In this document: piece by piece, positions 17,211-25,652 of the stretch
How positions within the stretch are numbered: the first letter of the stretch is position 1
How the letters are laid out: the number at the start of each line of letters is the position of its first letter
From: Pseudomonas sp. RSB 5.4
GTDB taxonomy: Bacteria; Pseudomonadota; Gammaproteobacteria; Pseudomonadales; Pseudomonadaceae
NCBI RefSeq assembly: GCF_037126175.1
Contig: NZ_CP146986.1
Span: 1 to 64,000 of the forward strand
Reading direction: 5' to 3'
DNA: 64,000 nt
Program-made: the position numbers and the translations under genes
Notes under the pieces: model-generated
What the model was told of the DNA's origin: nothing
Seen by the model: only the letters and a program-made list of their open reading frames with translations
Database searches by the model: none

Positions 17211-20200
17211 TTATCGGGGCGTGTCGAGCAGTGCCCTGCGACTGGCTTTCAATGCCAGCCCCCGTGTTGCAGGCGTGGCCAGATACGAGAATTTGCCCCG
17301 GAGAAGTTCCTGCACCGCGCTGCTGTCACCGCCGCCGGCCGCAACGCCCCAGGTGACAACACGACCGTCAGACGTCAGCGCGGTGAAACTGGTGGTGTTG
17401 CTGTAAAGCGCAACCACGTTGGTCAATTGATCGACGACAGGCGCGGTATCGCCGCCGACCGTCTGATCGCCCCACGCGACTACCGTGCCGTTCCTGCACA
17501 ACGCAGCGAAAGCCTGGGATGACCCACATACCTGGACAATGTCATCCAGTATGGCGATTTCGCTTGGTACGGCGCCGCCCTCGGCGGGCCTGCCCCATGC
17601 CACCACATGCCCGTTGCTGCGCCGGGCGGCAAAGGCGCGCCAGGTCGAGCTGACTTCGACGATGTCGTCCAGCCCTCCGATCAGGGAGTCGATTGTGCCG
17701 CCGTACTCGGCTGTTCCCCAGGCCACGACATGTCCGGAGGCACGCCGAGCGGCGAACGCCTGGGCATTGGCGCAGCTCAATTCGATGATGTCGTCGAGGA
17801 GGGCGATGGCTTCTGGTACAGCGCCGCCATAACCTGCATGCCCCCAACCGACAATCCGCCCGTTGGCCCGATGCGCAGCGAAGGCTCCATTGCTGCCGAT
17901 CAATGTCTTGATATCGTCGAACCCGGCGATGTCGCCCGGCACGGTTCCACCATTGGCTGCCAACCCCCAGGCCACCACTTCGCCGGTGGTCCGTAATGCG
18001 GCAAACGCCTGACCGGCAGACACAACATGCTCGATATCGTCGTGTTGACCGATGTCGTCCGGCACGGAGCCACCATTGTCAGCGTCGCCCCACGCCACCA
18101 CTTGCCCTGTCAGCTTCACGCCAGCGAAGGCGACGGCGTTACCCACCACTTGTTTGAAACCCAGCGGTGAAACACCGCCCATGCTGCCACCTTCCGTAAC
18201 GGTTCCCCAGACCACCACCGCATTGTTGGCGCGGCGTGCGGCGTAGGCGCTGCGTGTGCAACTCACCTCGACAATGTCGTCCATGGTGATGATAGTGGAG
18301 GGGATTGTTGCTCCATAAGCGCCGTTGCCCCAACCTACGACATCACCCACATTGCGATGCGCGACGTAGGCTGATTGCCCGGTGAGTGTCAGGTCGTTGC
18401 CGTTGCCGAAGATGTTCGCCGGGTTCAGGGTCAATGCGTCGTCCGTGGTGCGCACCTGCAGTGGCAGGTGCGGCCGGGTGTCATACCAGGTACTGGCCGT
18501 CGTCCATTGACTGTCGTCCGGGTATTTCCACTGCGCCTGCAAAGGTTGGCCGGTGGAGGCATTGAACGCACTCAATACATGCGAAGCGCCGGATGACCTG
18601 TAGGTGCTGCGATTGAAGCGAGCGCCCATGACTTTCAGCGCGCCGGAACCAATCACCTTGCGGACATCGTAGACCGTCGGATCAGACGGACCATCAGTAC
18701 CACCCGCCTTGCGGGTAATCGTATAGGTCATGGAAATGCTGTCGTCGACGTTATCGTCAATGAACGTGTGATCCACCTTGATCACCGCCAGTTCTTTATC
18801 TGCCTGATTGGCCAGGACTGTATGGGATTTTCTGAATGTAGTTTTGCCGATCACTACCACATGGATCTCATCATCGGTTCTAAGCGCAGCACTGGCGGCG
18901 ATGACCACTGTTGCGCCGAGAGGAAAAACGTCATTTGGGTTGATCTGGTCCTTTTGCGGGCCGCTGGCTTCCAGGAATGTGGCCACCGGCAATTTCACGC
19001 CAGGCGCCGCTTCCACGCGCAACTCGTAATCGCTGCCAAGGCTTGTGCCGCCTTCGAACAGCTCGACGTAATAACTGAGGGTGACCGTGTGGTTCAGGCT
19101 GTCCAGTACGATCTGCCGAGGAACCGGAAACTCTACCTCCTTGCCCTTGTTGTTACCGCTGATGGGCTTGTCATAGTCCTGATCAACGCTGCCATCAGCG
19201 GTGCGCCAGTTCATGTAGTAGTGATCACCGGCATTCTCCGCACGGTTGGCGGCAATCAACACGGTGGCCTCGACTGGCACGCTGGCCGGGTCGAGCACGT
19301 CATTCACGGCTTCGCGTACTTTTGCCGGCTCCAGAAGTTGTTCCTGTGCCTGGCCCACGGTGAATTTCAAGGGGTTCGAATAGCTGGTCTCGTCCGTGAC
19401 GGAGCGCCAGACGTGGTAGTTGACGGTGATTTTATTGTCGCGGTTCGGTTCGATGTATTGGGCGACGAAGGCGGCGTCCAGGTTGATGACCCAGTCTTGT
19501 TGGGCGGTGACGGCATTGAATGTGCGGGACCTGGTTTCCACACCGGAGATGTCGCCCACCCACTTCCAGTTGGCCTCGTCGTTGGCTACCCATGGCTTCA
19601 CCACAGGCCTGGGGATGGTCAGTTTACTGGTACCGCCGGGCAGTGTGGCCGGGTCGAGGAAGCCGTTCGCCACCCCGAGGACAATGGGAGCGTCCAGCTC
19701 GAATTTCGGTTCACCCACATTGATCAATTTTGTGTGCAGCGACTCCCGTCTGAGGATCTCGTCGCCGTCGGCTATCAGCAGCTCGTACCAACCCTCCAGG
19801 GTTCCGCCGTCAAGGAGCTTGAGGTTGTAGTCAGCGACGGTGATGACGAAACCTTCGGGATTCTCGACTTCATCCTCCTCCGGAATGTGCCACTCCAACT
19901 CAGGCAGGAAGGTGCTGCCGTCCGGGCGTTTACCCAGCAGGAACAGCTCAATGCCCATGCCGTACTCGATGGCCGGATCGAACGGAATGCGGACGTTGAT
20001 GGGTGTCTTCGTGGGATCGATGAAGTCTCCCTCGGCTTCCTCGATGATCGGTGCGGCCAGGCGGTGGGCTGCGCCGGTGACGTGTACAAACTGCCCTTTT
20101 GAGCGTAACGGGTCACTGCTGCCGCTGCGTTCCAGCCGATAGAAGAAACTGACCTGGGTATTGACCAGTTTGCGCACGTCGGCAATGGGCAGCTTGAACT

Positions 20201-21215
20201 CGTAGTTATGCGGGATATTGTCGACGGTCTGGGGCAGGGCGGTGACTTCGACTTTTTCTCCCTCCAGGGTGGTGCCGAGCATGGTCAAGTGAATGATGTC
20301 ATCCATCTCGAAGTCTGGCCGGGTGGCCGTGACATGCACCGTGATGTCGTTATCGCCCTGTTTATCGGCGTCGAGCTTGTTGTTGACGGCCTCCTGAACA
20401 ATCGGTGCGGCCAGCAGGTCGATGCCGGTGGTGACGACGATGCGGGTTTCCTTGCACCAGTCTTCCGATTCATTGCCGACGATGTCGCGCACCTTGAAGG
20501 TGACGGCCAGACCGGAGAGGTCGGTGTCACCAGCTCGTTCAATAGTGGCTTTGGAGACCGTGATTAATATCGGGTTTGCCGCTGGATCGTTGATCTGCGC
20601 CTGGGTCACCGGTGTGGAATACTCAAAAAAGCCACCCCAACTGAGATGAATGACGTCGCCCTCCGCGATGTCCGGGTAAGGCAAGCCGCTGCCGGACTCG
20701 GACCTGATGACAATCGGCACTCCCGCTTCGGCAACGTCTTTGTCCACACCGCCGTTGACGATTTCAGGAGGGATGTACATGAACAGGTTGGAGTGGCTGC
20801 CGGGGTTCGGGTCGATGTCCTGGCCAGCGGGGAGTTCCAGTTTGACGTAGAGGTTGAGAGGGGTGTCCGGACGTTCATCGTTGTGACCGAACTGTTTGAT
20901 TTCGTAGGTGAGTTGGTAAGAACCGGTCCGCAGATGACGGGGAGCCACCCACAAGAGGGTCGGTTGCTTGAGCTCGGCCTCGTCAATGATGGGACGCCCG
21001 TCGACCTCACGGCCATCGAGCAGCAGCTTGACGGTATCTCCGACAGCCTTGTTGGCCCAGACGGGGATCACGACTTGCAGACCGTCATCGGGAAAGTTGA
21101 GCAGCGCCGCCGCCCGGTTGATCCCCCACTGGCCGGAAGGCAGGAGGCGCCCGGGAACCACCGGGTCACGCAGTGCCAAGGGGGCAGGGATTTTCTTCTT
21201 GGGCTTGACGAACAT
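17211..21215 (-). CDS. Large Ig-like modular protein with C-terminal RCC1-like repeats, 1334 aa
   Basis: The ATG at 21215 (MFVKPKKKIPAPLALRD) is preferred over one at 21263: it has GGAG 8 nt upstream and matches the start of the left-edge paralogue. Residues 1 to about 900 are Ig-like modules of roughly 100 residues, opening with motifs such as 'LAAPIVQEAVNNKLD', 'LAAPIIEEAEGDFIDP', 'LDAPIVLGVANGFLDP' and 'LEPAKVREAVNDVLDP', with 'GD.I.L.W.G' strands. From about residue 955 to 1290 lie nine repeats of 41 residues, each with V-V-x-W-G and 'AFAARR.NG', i.e. short RCC1-like propeller blades. Canonical RCC1 repeats are longer (about 51-68). No signal peptide or transmembrane segment is visible, so the export route is unknown. 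It is the first gene of a probable four-gene operon with the Ig/Big2 and HvnA-like genes, behind a LuxR-type box. Confidence 0.85.
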   Translation of the reverse strand: MFVKPKKKIPAPLALRDPVVPGRLLPSGQWGINRAAALLNFPDDGLQVVIPVWANKAVGDTVKLLLDGREVDGRPIIDEAELKQPTLLWVAPRHLRTGSYQLTYEIKQFGHNDERPDTPLNLYVKLELPAGQDIDPNPGSHSNLFMYIPPEIVNGGVDKDVAEAGVPIVIRSESGSGLPYPDIAEGDVIHLSWGGFFEYSTPVTQAQINDPAANPILITVSKATIERAGDTDLSGLAVTFKVRDIVGNESEDWCKETRIVVTTGIDLLAAPIVQEAVNNKLDADKQGDNDITVHVTATRPDFEMDDIIHLTMLGTTLEGEKVEVTALPQTVDNIPHNYEFKLPIADVRKLVNTQVSFFYRLERSGSSDPLRSKGQFVHVTGAAHRLAAPIIEEAEGDFIDPTKTPINVRIPFDPAIEYGMGIELFLLGKRPDGSTFLPELEWHIPEEDEVENPEGFVITVADYNLKLLDGGTLEGWYELLIADGDEILRRESLHTKLINVGEPKFELDAPIVLGVANGFLDPATLPGGTSKLTIPRPVVKPWVANDEANWKWVGDISGVETRSRTFNAVTAQQDWVINLDAAFVAQYIEPNRDNKITVNYHVWRSVTDETSYSNPLKFTVGQAQEQLLEPAKVREAVNDVLDPASVPVEATVLIAANRAENAGDHYYMNWRTADGSVDQDYDKPISGNNKGKEVEFPVPRQIVLDSLNHTVTLSYYVELFEGGTSLGSDYELRVEAAPGVKLPVATFLEASGPQKDQINPNDVFPLGATVVIAASAALRTDDEIHVVVIGKTTFRKSHTVLANQADKELAVIKVDHTFIDDNVDDSISMTYTITRKAGGTDGPSDPTVYDVRKVIGSGALKVMGARFNRSTYRSSGASHVLSAFNASTGQPLQAQWKYPDDSQWTTASTWYDTRPHLPLQVRTTDDALTLNPANIFGNGNDLTLTGQSAYVAHRNVGDVVGWGNGAYGATIPSTIITMDDIVEVSCTRSAYAARRANNAVVVWGTVTEGGSMGGVSPLGFKQVVGNAVAFAGVKLTGQVVAWGDADNGGSVPDDIGQHDDIEHVVSAGQAFAALRTTGEVVAWGLAANGGTVPGDIAGFDDIKTLIGSNGAFAAHRANGRIVGWGHAGYGGAVPEAIALLDDIIELSCANAQAFAARRASGHVVAWGTAEYGGTIDSLIGGLDDIVEVSSTWRAFAARRSNGHVVAWGRPAEGGAVPSEIAILDDIVQVCGSSQAFAALCRNGTVVAWGDQTVGGDTAPVVDQLTNVVALYSNTTSFTALTSDGRVVTWGVAAGGGDSSAVQELLRGKFSYLATPATRGLALKASRRALLDTPR

Positions 21216-21290
21216 GACGAGGCACTCCTTCGGGCTGTCGGGGACAAGAACGATGGAGTCCATTCAGCGCTGAAGCTGCTGTGTTGGCTA

Positions 21291-21306
21291 CTGTCAGAAA
21301 TAACAG
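21291..21306 (-). promoter_or_regulatory. LuxR-type box upstream of the RCC1/HvnA operon
   Basis: In gene sense: CTGTTATTTCTGACAG, with ACCTG before and CAGTAGCCAAC after. It lies 76 bp before the ATG at 21215, close to the 70 and 82 bp spacings at the two other minus-strand paralogues. Confidence 0.65.
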
Positions 21307-21432
21307 GTAGAAGGTTTTTCCCGACGAGCGGTCAGTGGCCGGGCATTTGGATAACATGCTCGAAACCCAGGAAATAGACAGCCTGAGGCGCTGTATCGGG
21401 GATAAATGGAGATGTAGCGGGGGCGGCGGTAT

Positions 21433-21828
21433 TCAGGATTTATCCAAAGTCTTTTGGCGAAGGATGTACACCGTCACCAACACCGCGCTGGTCAACATGA
21501 ACCCCCGCGCCCACGGCAACGGCACCAGGTAGCACGAGAACAGAATGCTCGCCCACATCAGCCCGATCGCGTAGACCTTGCCCTTGAGCGGAATGCCGTT
21601 GCCGTCGAGGTAGTCGCGGATCCATGGCCCGAGCTTCGGGTGCTCGACCAGCCATTGATAGAAACGCGGAGAGCTGCGCGCGAAACAGGCGGCCGCCAGT
21701 AAAAGGAAAGGGGTGGTGGGCAGAACCGGCAGGAAAATCCCGATCACCCCCAATGCCACGCTGAGCCAGCCGACGGCCAGCAGGAAGTAGCGCAACATCA
21801 GGGAGCGGTTGCCTATGGGGTTGTCCAT
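21433..21828 (-). CDS. DUF454 (YbaN family) inner-membrane protein, 131 aa
   Basis: Small membrane protein of unknown function. Family signature near the N-terminus: 'VGWLSVALGVIGIFLPVLPTTPFLLLAAACFARSS' (seen in two hydrophobic segments), then 'WL..HP..GPWI.DY' and 'G.I.L..K..AI' and two more hydrophobic segments toward the C-terminus. This order is typical of YbaN/DUF454. Its stop lies 10 bp after the next upstream gene's end region, so it may be cotranscribed with the YecA-family gene. Confidence 0.88.
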   Translation of the reverse strand: MDNPIGNRSLMLRYFLLAVGWLSVALGVIGIFLPVLPTTPFLLLAAACFARSSPRFYQWLVEHPKLGPWIRDYLDGNGIPLKGKVYAIGLMWASILFSCYLVPLPWARGFMLTSAVLVTVYILRQKTLDKS

Positions 21829-21838
21829 AGGCCGGATC

Positions 21839-22426
21839 TTAGTGGTGACGTGGCTTGAGGATCGCCGGTTTTTCGTCCGGGGCCTGGCACAGCAGGTACA
21901 GCGCGGTCAGGGCTTCCGGGATCTGCACGATCATGTCGTCCATCAGGTTGGCGTCCTTGGCGATGTCTTCGAACTCTGGCTGCTCGTCGAACAAGCCCGA
22001 ACCGACCATGATCGGCAGGAGCATTTCGCTGACTTCTTCTTCAGCGGTTTCGAACCAGGCCGCTTCACGCAGGAATACGCCTTCCATGAAGCCGATGCAC
22101 CAGCCGCGCAGTTCGGAGTCGTCCGGCTCGTCGCCCAGGTCCAGGTCGCACGGCAGTTCGAATTCCTCGTCGGACGCCAGTTGACGGGCGATGTGTGCCT
22201 TGAGACCAATCAGGGTGGCTTCGATTTCTTCGCGCTGGGCTTCGCTGCTGTAATGCGGCTCTTCGGCGAACAGGGCGTCGATCCACTCACGCTCCGGTAC
22301 GTCTTCTGCACAGATCGACAGGGCGGTCAGGTAACCATGGGCGGCCACGTAATCCAGCGCCTCTTCGTGCAGCTCGTCGGCGTCGAGAAAGACTTGCAGG
22401 CGGGTTAGTTGCTCAGCGAAGGACAT
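21839..22426 (-). CDS. YecA/UPF0149 family protein, 195 aa
   Basis: Acidic cytoplasmic protein of the YgfB/YecA (UPF0149) family. The chosen start, ATG 22426 (MSFAEQLTRLQVFLDADELH), gives the usual family length and has AAGG upstream; an upstream in-frame start at 22516 would add residues unlike the family. Typical motifs are 'LHGYLTA'-like 'AHGYLTALSICAE' and 'RGWCIGFMEGV', followed by 'LLPIM'. There is no C-terminal SEC-C zinc motif. It ends 10 bp before the DUF454 gene, suggesting an operon. Confidence 0.82.
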   Translation of the reverse strand: MSFAEQLTRLQVFLDADELHEEALDYVAAHGYLTALSICAEDVPEREWIDALFAEEPHYSSEAQREEIEATLIGLKAHIARQLASDEEFELPCDLDLGDEPDDSELRGWCIGFMEGVFLREAAWFETAEEEVSEMLLPIMVGSGLFDEQPEFEDIAKDANLMDDMIVQIPEALTALYLLCQAPDEKPAILKPRHH

Positions 22427-22540
22427 TACGGGGCTACCTTGGGGGAATAAACAATGCGGGAATTCTAGGCCTTCTTGAGCGCTCAAGCCAGCCGCACGGC
22501 AGATTTGCCCCGTCACGGCCTGGCAGATCCACCGCCTATC

Positions 22541-22629
22541 CCTGTAGGAGCTGCCGAAGGCTGCGATCTTTTGATTTTGTTTTTCAAGATCAACATCAAA
22601 AGATCGCAGCCTTCGGCAGCTCCTACAGG
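22541..22629. repeat. REP-type inverted repeat, 35-bp perfect arms
   Basis: Arms 22541-22575 and 22595-22629 are perfectly complementary, starting CCTGTAGGAGCTGCCGAAGG. It is a different REP type from the GTGGGAGC palindromes elsewhere in the window. The rest of the 22427-22827 gap holds a possible -10 hexamer TATACT at 22694-22699 for recQ. Confidence 0.88.
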
Positions 22630-22827
22630 GGGGGCAGGGAATTGTGTCTGGATGACTCTACTCAGCGGCACCCCTCGCCGGGGAACGCTCGGGTATACTG
22701 CCGCGTTTTGCGCTCCCTGCGCGTATTGCGGCTGTCATTGCAATGCGCTCTTACGTTTTGTTTAAGCAGCCCTGGCTGTCCTGAACCAGCCTGTGCAGGG
22801 ATGTTTCGGTAGATTTTTGGAGTTTTT

Positions 22828-24957
22828 ATGCTCGAACAGGCTCAACGCGTCCTCAAGGACATCTTCGGCTACGACAGTTTCCGTGGCCGTCAGGGTGCAA
22901 TCATTGAGCGCGTGGCCAGCGGCGGTGATGCGCTGGTGCTGATGCCTACCGGTGGCGGCAAATCCTTGTGCTTCCAGGTCCCGGCGCTGCTGCGCGAAGG
23001 CCTGGCGGTGGTGGTCTCGCCGTTGATCGCGTTGATGGACGATCAGGTCGCCACCCTCGAAGAGCTGGGCGTGGCCGCCGCCGCGCTGAACTCCACGCTG
23101 AGCGCCGAACAGCAGCGCGACCTCGCGGCGCGGATCAAGCGTGGTGAAGTGAAGATGCTCTATCTGGCGCCGGAGCGTCTGGTGCAGCCGCGCATGCTGG
23201 CCTTCCTGCAAAGCCTCGAGATCGCCTTGTTCGCCATCGACGAAGCGCACTGCGTGTCGCAATGGGGTCATGACTTCCGTCGCGAATACCTGCAACTGGG
23301 GCAGTTGGCGGAGTTATTCCCCAATGTCCCGCGCATCGCCCTGACGGCCACGGCTGACAAGCGCACCCGCGAAGAAATCGTCGAGCGCCTGCACCTGCAG
23401 AACGCCGAGCGTTTCCTGTCGAGCTTCGACCGCCCGAACATCTTCTACCGCATCGTGCCCAAGGAACAGCCGCGCAAGCAGTTGCTGGCGTTCCTTGCCG
23501 AACGCCGCAGCGATGCCGGCATCGTCTATTGCCTGTCGCGCAAGAAGGTCGAGGAAGTTGCCGCGTTCCTCAGCGAGCAGGGCTTCCCGGCGCTGCCGTA
23601 TCACGCCGGTCTGCCCAATGATCTGCGCGCCTACCACCAGAAACGCTTCCTCAACGAGGAAGGCCTGATCATGGTCGCCACCGTGGCGTTCGGCATGGGC
23701 ATCGACAAGCCCAACGTGCGTTTCGTCGCGCACCTCGATCTGCCGAAATCCCTTGAAGCCTACTATCAGGAAACCGGTCGCGGCGGCCGTGATGGCCTGC
23801 CGGCGGACGCGTGGATGGCCTACGGTCTGCAAGACGTGGTGATGCTCAAGCAGATGCTGCAGAACTCCGAAGGCGATGAGCGCCACAAGCGTCTGGAGCA
23901 GCACAAGCTCGACGCCATGCTCTCGCTCTGCGAAGAAACCCGCTGCCGGCGGCAGACCCTGCTCGCGTACTTCGACGAGGACATGCCCGAGCCGTGCGGC
24001 CACTGCGACAACTGCGTCGACGGCGTGCAGACCTGGGACGCCACCGAGCCGGCGCGCCAGGCGCTGTCGGCGATCTATCGCACCGGTCAGCGCTATGGCG
24101 TCGGCCATCTGGTGGACGTGTTGCTGGGCAAGGACAACGAAAAGGTCCGCAGTTTCGGTCATCAGCACCTGTCGGTGTACGGCGTCGGCAAGGCGCTGAG
24201 CGAGAGCGAATGGCGCTCGTTGTTCCGGCAACTGGTGGCGCGTGGTCTGGCCGATGTCGATCATGAAGGCTACGGTGGCCTGCGCCTGAGCGACACCTGC
24301 CGGCCATTGCTCAAGGGCGAGGTGTCCCTGGAACTGCGCCGCGACCTCAAGCCGCAGGTCACTGCCAAGACCGCCAGCAAGAGTCCGGCTAGTCAGCTGG
24401 TGCGTGGCGAAGAGCGCGAACAGTGGGAAGCCCTGCGTGCGCTGCGACGCAAACTCGCCGAGGAGCATGGCGTGCCGCCGTACGTCATCTTCCCCGACTC
24501 GACCCTGCTGGAAATGCTGCGCAGCCAGCCGACCTCGCTGGCCGACATGGCGCGGGTCAGCGGCGTTGGTGCGCGCAAGCTGGAACGTTACGGCGAGGCC
24601 TTCCTCGAAGTGCTTGGCGGCGAGGCCGAAGCGCCGAAAGTGGTGGCCGACGTGCGCCACGAACTGATCACCCTGGCCCGCGCCGGCATGACCCCGATGC
24701 AGATCGCCGGGCAGTTGCAATGCTCGGAAAAGAACGTCTACACGATGCTCGCCGAGGCCATCGGCAAACAGCAACTGTCGCTGGAGCAGGCGCTCGACTT
24801 GCCTGAAGAACTGATGGGCGAAGTGCAGGACGCGTTCCTCGACGGCGAGGGCGAGTTGCCGTCGGTCGCCGAGATCGCCGAGCTGTTCGCCGGTCGGGTT
24901 CCGGAAGGCGTTCTTTACTGCGTAAGGGCTGCGTTGCAATCCGAGTTCGAAATGTAA
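22828..24957 (+). CDS. recQ: ATP-dependent DNA helicase RecQ, 709 aa
   Basis: 3'-5' superfamily 2 helicase used in recombination and repair of stalled forks. Walker A 'PTGGGKS' lies at about residue 40-46, the DEAH box in '[14 protein letters not shown]' at about 138, and motif VI '[10 protein letters not shown]' at about 315. The zinc-binding cysteines run from 'CEETRCRRQ' to 'CGHCDNC' (about 367-396). A winged-helix domain and an HRDC domain ('[20 protein letters not shown]') follow. The C-terminal part, about 600-709, includes a '[18 protein letters not shown]' helix-turn-helix-like segment. ATG 22828 has GGAG 8 nt upstream. It is transcribed alone. Confidence 0.97.
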   Translation: MLEQAQRVLKDIFGYDSFRGRQGAIIERVASGGDALVLMPTGGGKSLCFQVPALLREGLAVVVSPLIALMDDQVATLEELGVAAAALNSTLSAEQQRDLAARIKRGEVKMLYLAPERLVQPRMLAFLQSLEIALFAIDEAHCVSQWGHDFRREYLQLGQLAELFPNVPRIALTATADKRTREEIVERLHLQNAERFLSSFDRPNIFYRIVPKEQPRKQLLAFLAERRSDAGIVYCLSRKKVEEVAAFLSEQGFPALPYHAGLPNDLRAYHQKRFLNEEGLIMVATVAFGMGIDKPNVRFVAHLDLPKSLEAYYQETGRGGRDGLPADAWMAYGLQDVVMLKQMLQNSEGDERHKRLEQHKLDAMLSLCEETRCRRQTLLAYFDEDMPEPCGHCDNCVDGVQTWDATEPARQALSAIYRTGQRYGVGHLVDVLLGKDNEKVRSFGHQHLSVYGVGKALSESEWRSLFRQLVARGLADVDHEGYGGLRLSDTCRPLLKGEVSLELRRDLKPQVTAKTASKSPASQLVRGEEREQWEALRALRRKLAEEHGVPPYVIFPDSTLLEMLRSQPTSLADMARVSGVGARKLERYGEAFLEVLGGEAEAPKVVADVRHELITLARAGMTPMQIAGQLQCSEKNVYTMLAEAIGKQQLSLEQALDLPEELMGEVQDAFLDGEGELPSVAEIAELFAGRVPEGVLYCVRAALQSEFEM

Positions 24958-25042
24958 GAGGGCGTTTACGCCAACCGTCATTCAGTTGTAACGATTCAGT
25001 ACAGGTCGGCTCTTGCCTATAGCCAAATGTCATGCTTAGCTG

Positions 25043-25055
25043 ACTAATAATTAGT
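25043..25055. promoter_or_regulatory. Palindromic operator for the MarR regulator
   Basis: A perfect palindrome ACTAATAATTAGT lies 36 bp before the marR-family start codon. AT-rich palindromes of this length are typical MarR-family sites, so autoregulation is likely. Confidence 0.6.
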
Positions 25056-25090
25056 TTTTCTCTATTTGTCAGTCTACTCATGAGTGTTTT

Positions 25091-25525
25091 ATGCCGTTAA
25101 CCGATCAACACCGCTTTGGCATGCAACTGGCCCAGATGTCCCGTGGCTGGCGTGCCGAACTGGATCGCCGGCTGGCCGGTCTGGGCTTGTCCCAGGCACG
25201 CTGGCTGGTGCTGCTGCATCTGGCGCGTTTCGAGGACGCGCCGACTCAACGCGAGCTGGCGCAAAGCGTCGGTGTCGAAGGGCCGACCCTCGCGCGCTTG
25301 CTCGACAGCCTGGAAAGCCAGGGCCTGGTGCAACGCCAGTCCGTGATGGAAGACCGCCGGGCGAAAAAAATCGTTCTCTGCGCCCCGGCGCTGCCGCTGA
25401 TCGAACAAATCGAAACCATTGCCACGCAGCTGCGCCACGAATTGTTCGAAGGCGTCGACGAGGCGGATCTGAAGGTGTGCATGCGGGTTCACGGGCACAT
25501 TCTGGGCAACCTGGAAAAATCTTGA
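25091..25525 (+). CDS. MarR/SlyA-family transcriptional regulator, 144 aa
   Basis: Winged-helix regulator. The DNA-binding core is 'GLSQARWLVLLHLARFED', 'TQRELAQSVGVEGPTLARLL', 'LESQGLVQRQSVMEDRRAKK' (wing with the family's D-R-R), flanked by helices that would form the dimer interface. It resembles SlyA in length and in the position of the wing. A perfect AT-rich palindrome sits just upstream of the start. The effector and targets are unknown; the adjacent genes (recQ, FimV-like) give no hint. Confidence 0.92.
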   Translation: MPLTDQHRFGMQLAQMSRGWRAELDRRLAGLGLSQARWLVLLHLARFEDAPTQRELAQSVGVEGPTLARLLDSLESQGLVQRQSVMEDRRAKKIVLCAPALPLIEQIETIATQLRHELFEGVDEADLKVCMRVHGHILGNLEKS

Positions 25526-25652
25526 GGCATAACCGCGCACGGGTTTTTTGAGGGATCGCGCTGAGCAGACTATAAGAACTACTGGGCAATATCGTGTTCG
25601 TACCGGATGTGCGAACGCATAGAAACCGGTTTTGCTTATTTAAGGGATGCTC

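Noticed and set aside
18768-20102. Plus-strand open frame of 444 codons
   Set aside because: Antisense to the Ig/RCC1 gene; long antisense frames are common in GC-rich coding DNA.
23314-24981. Minus-strand open frame of 555 codons
   Set aside because: Antisense shadow of recQ, low-complexity translation.
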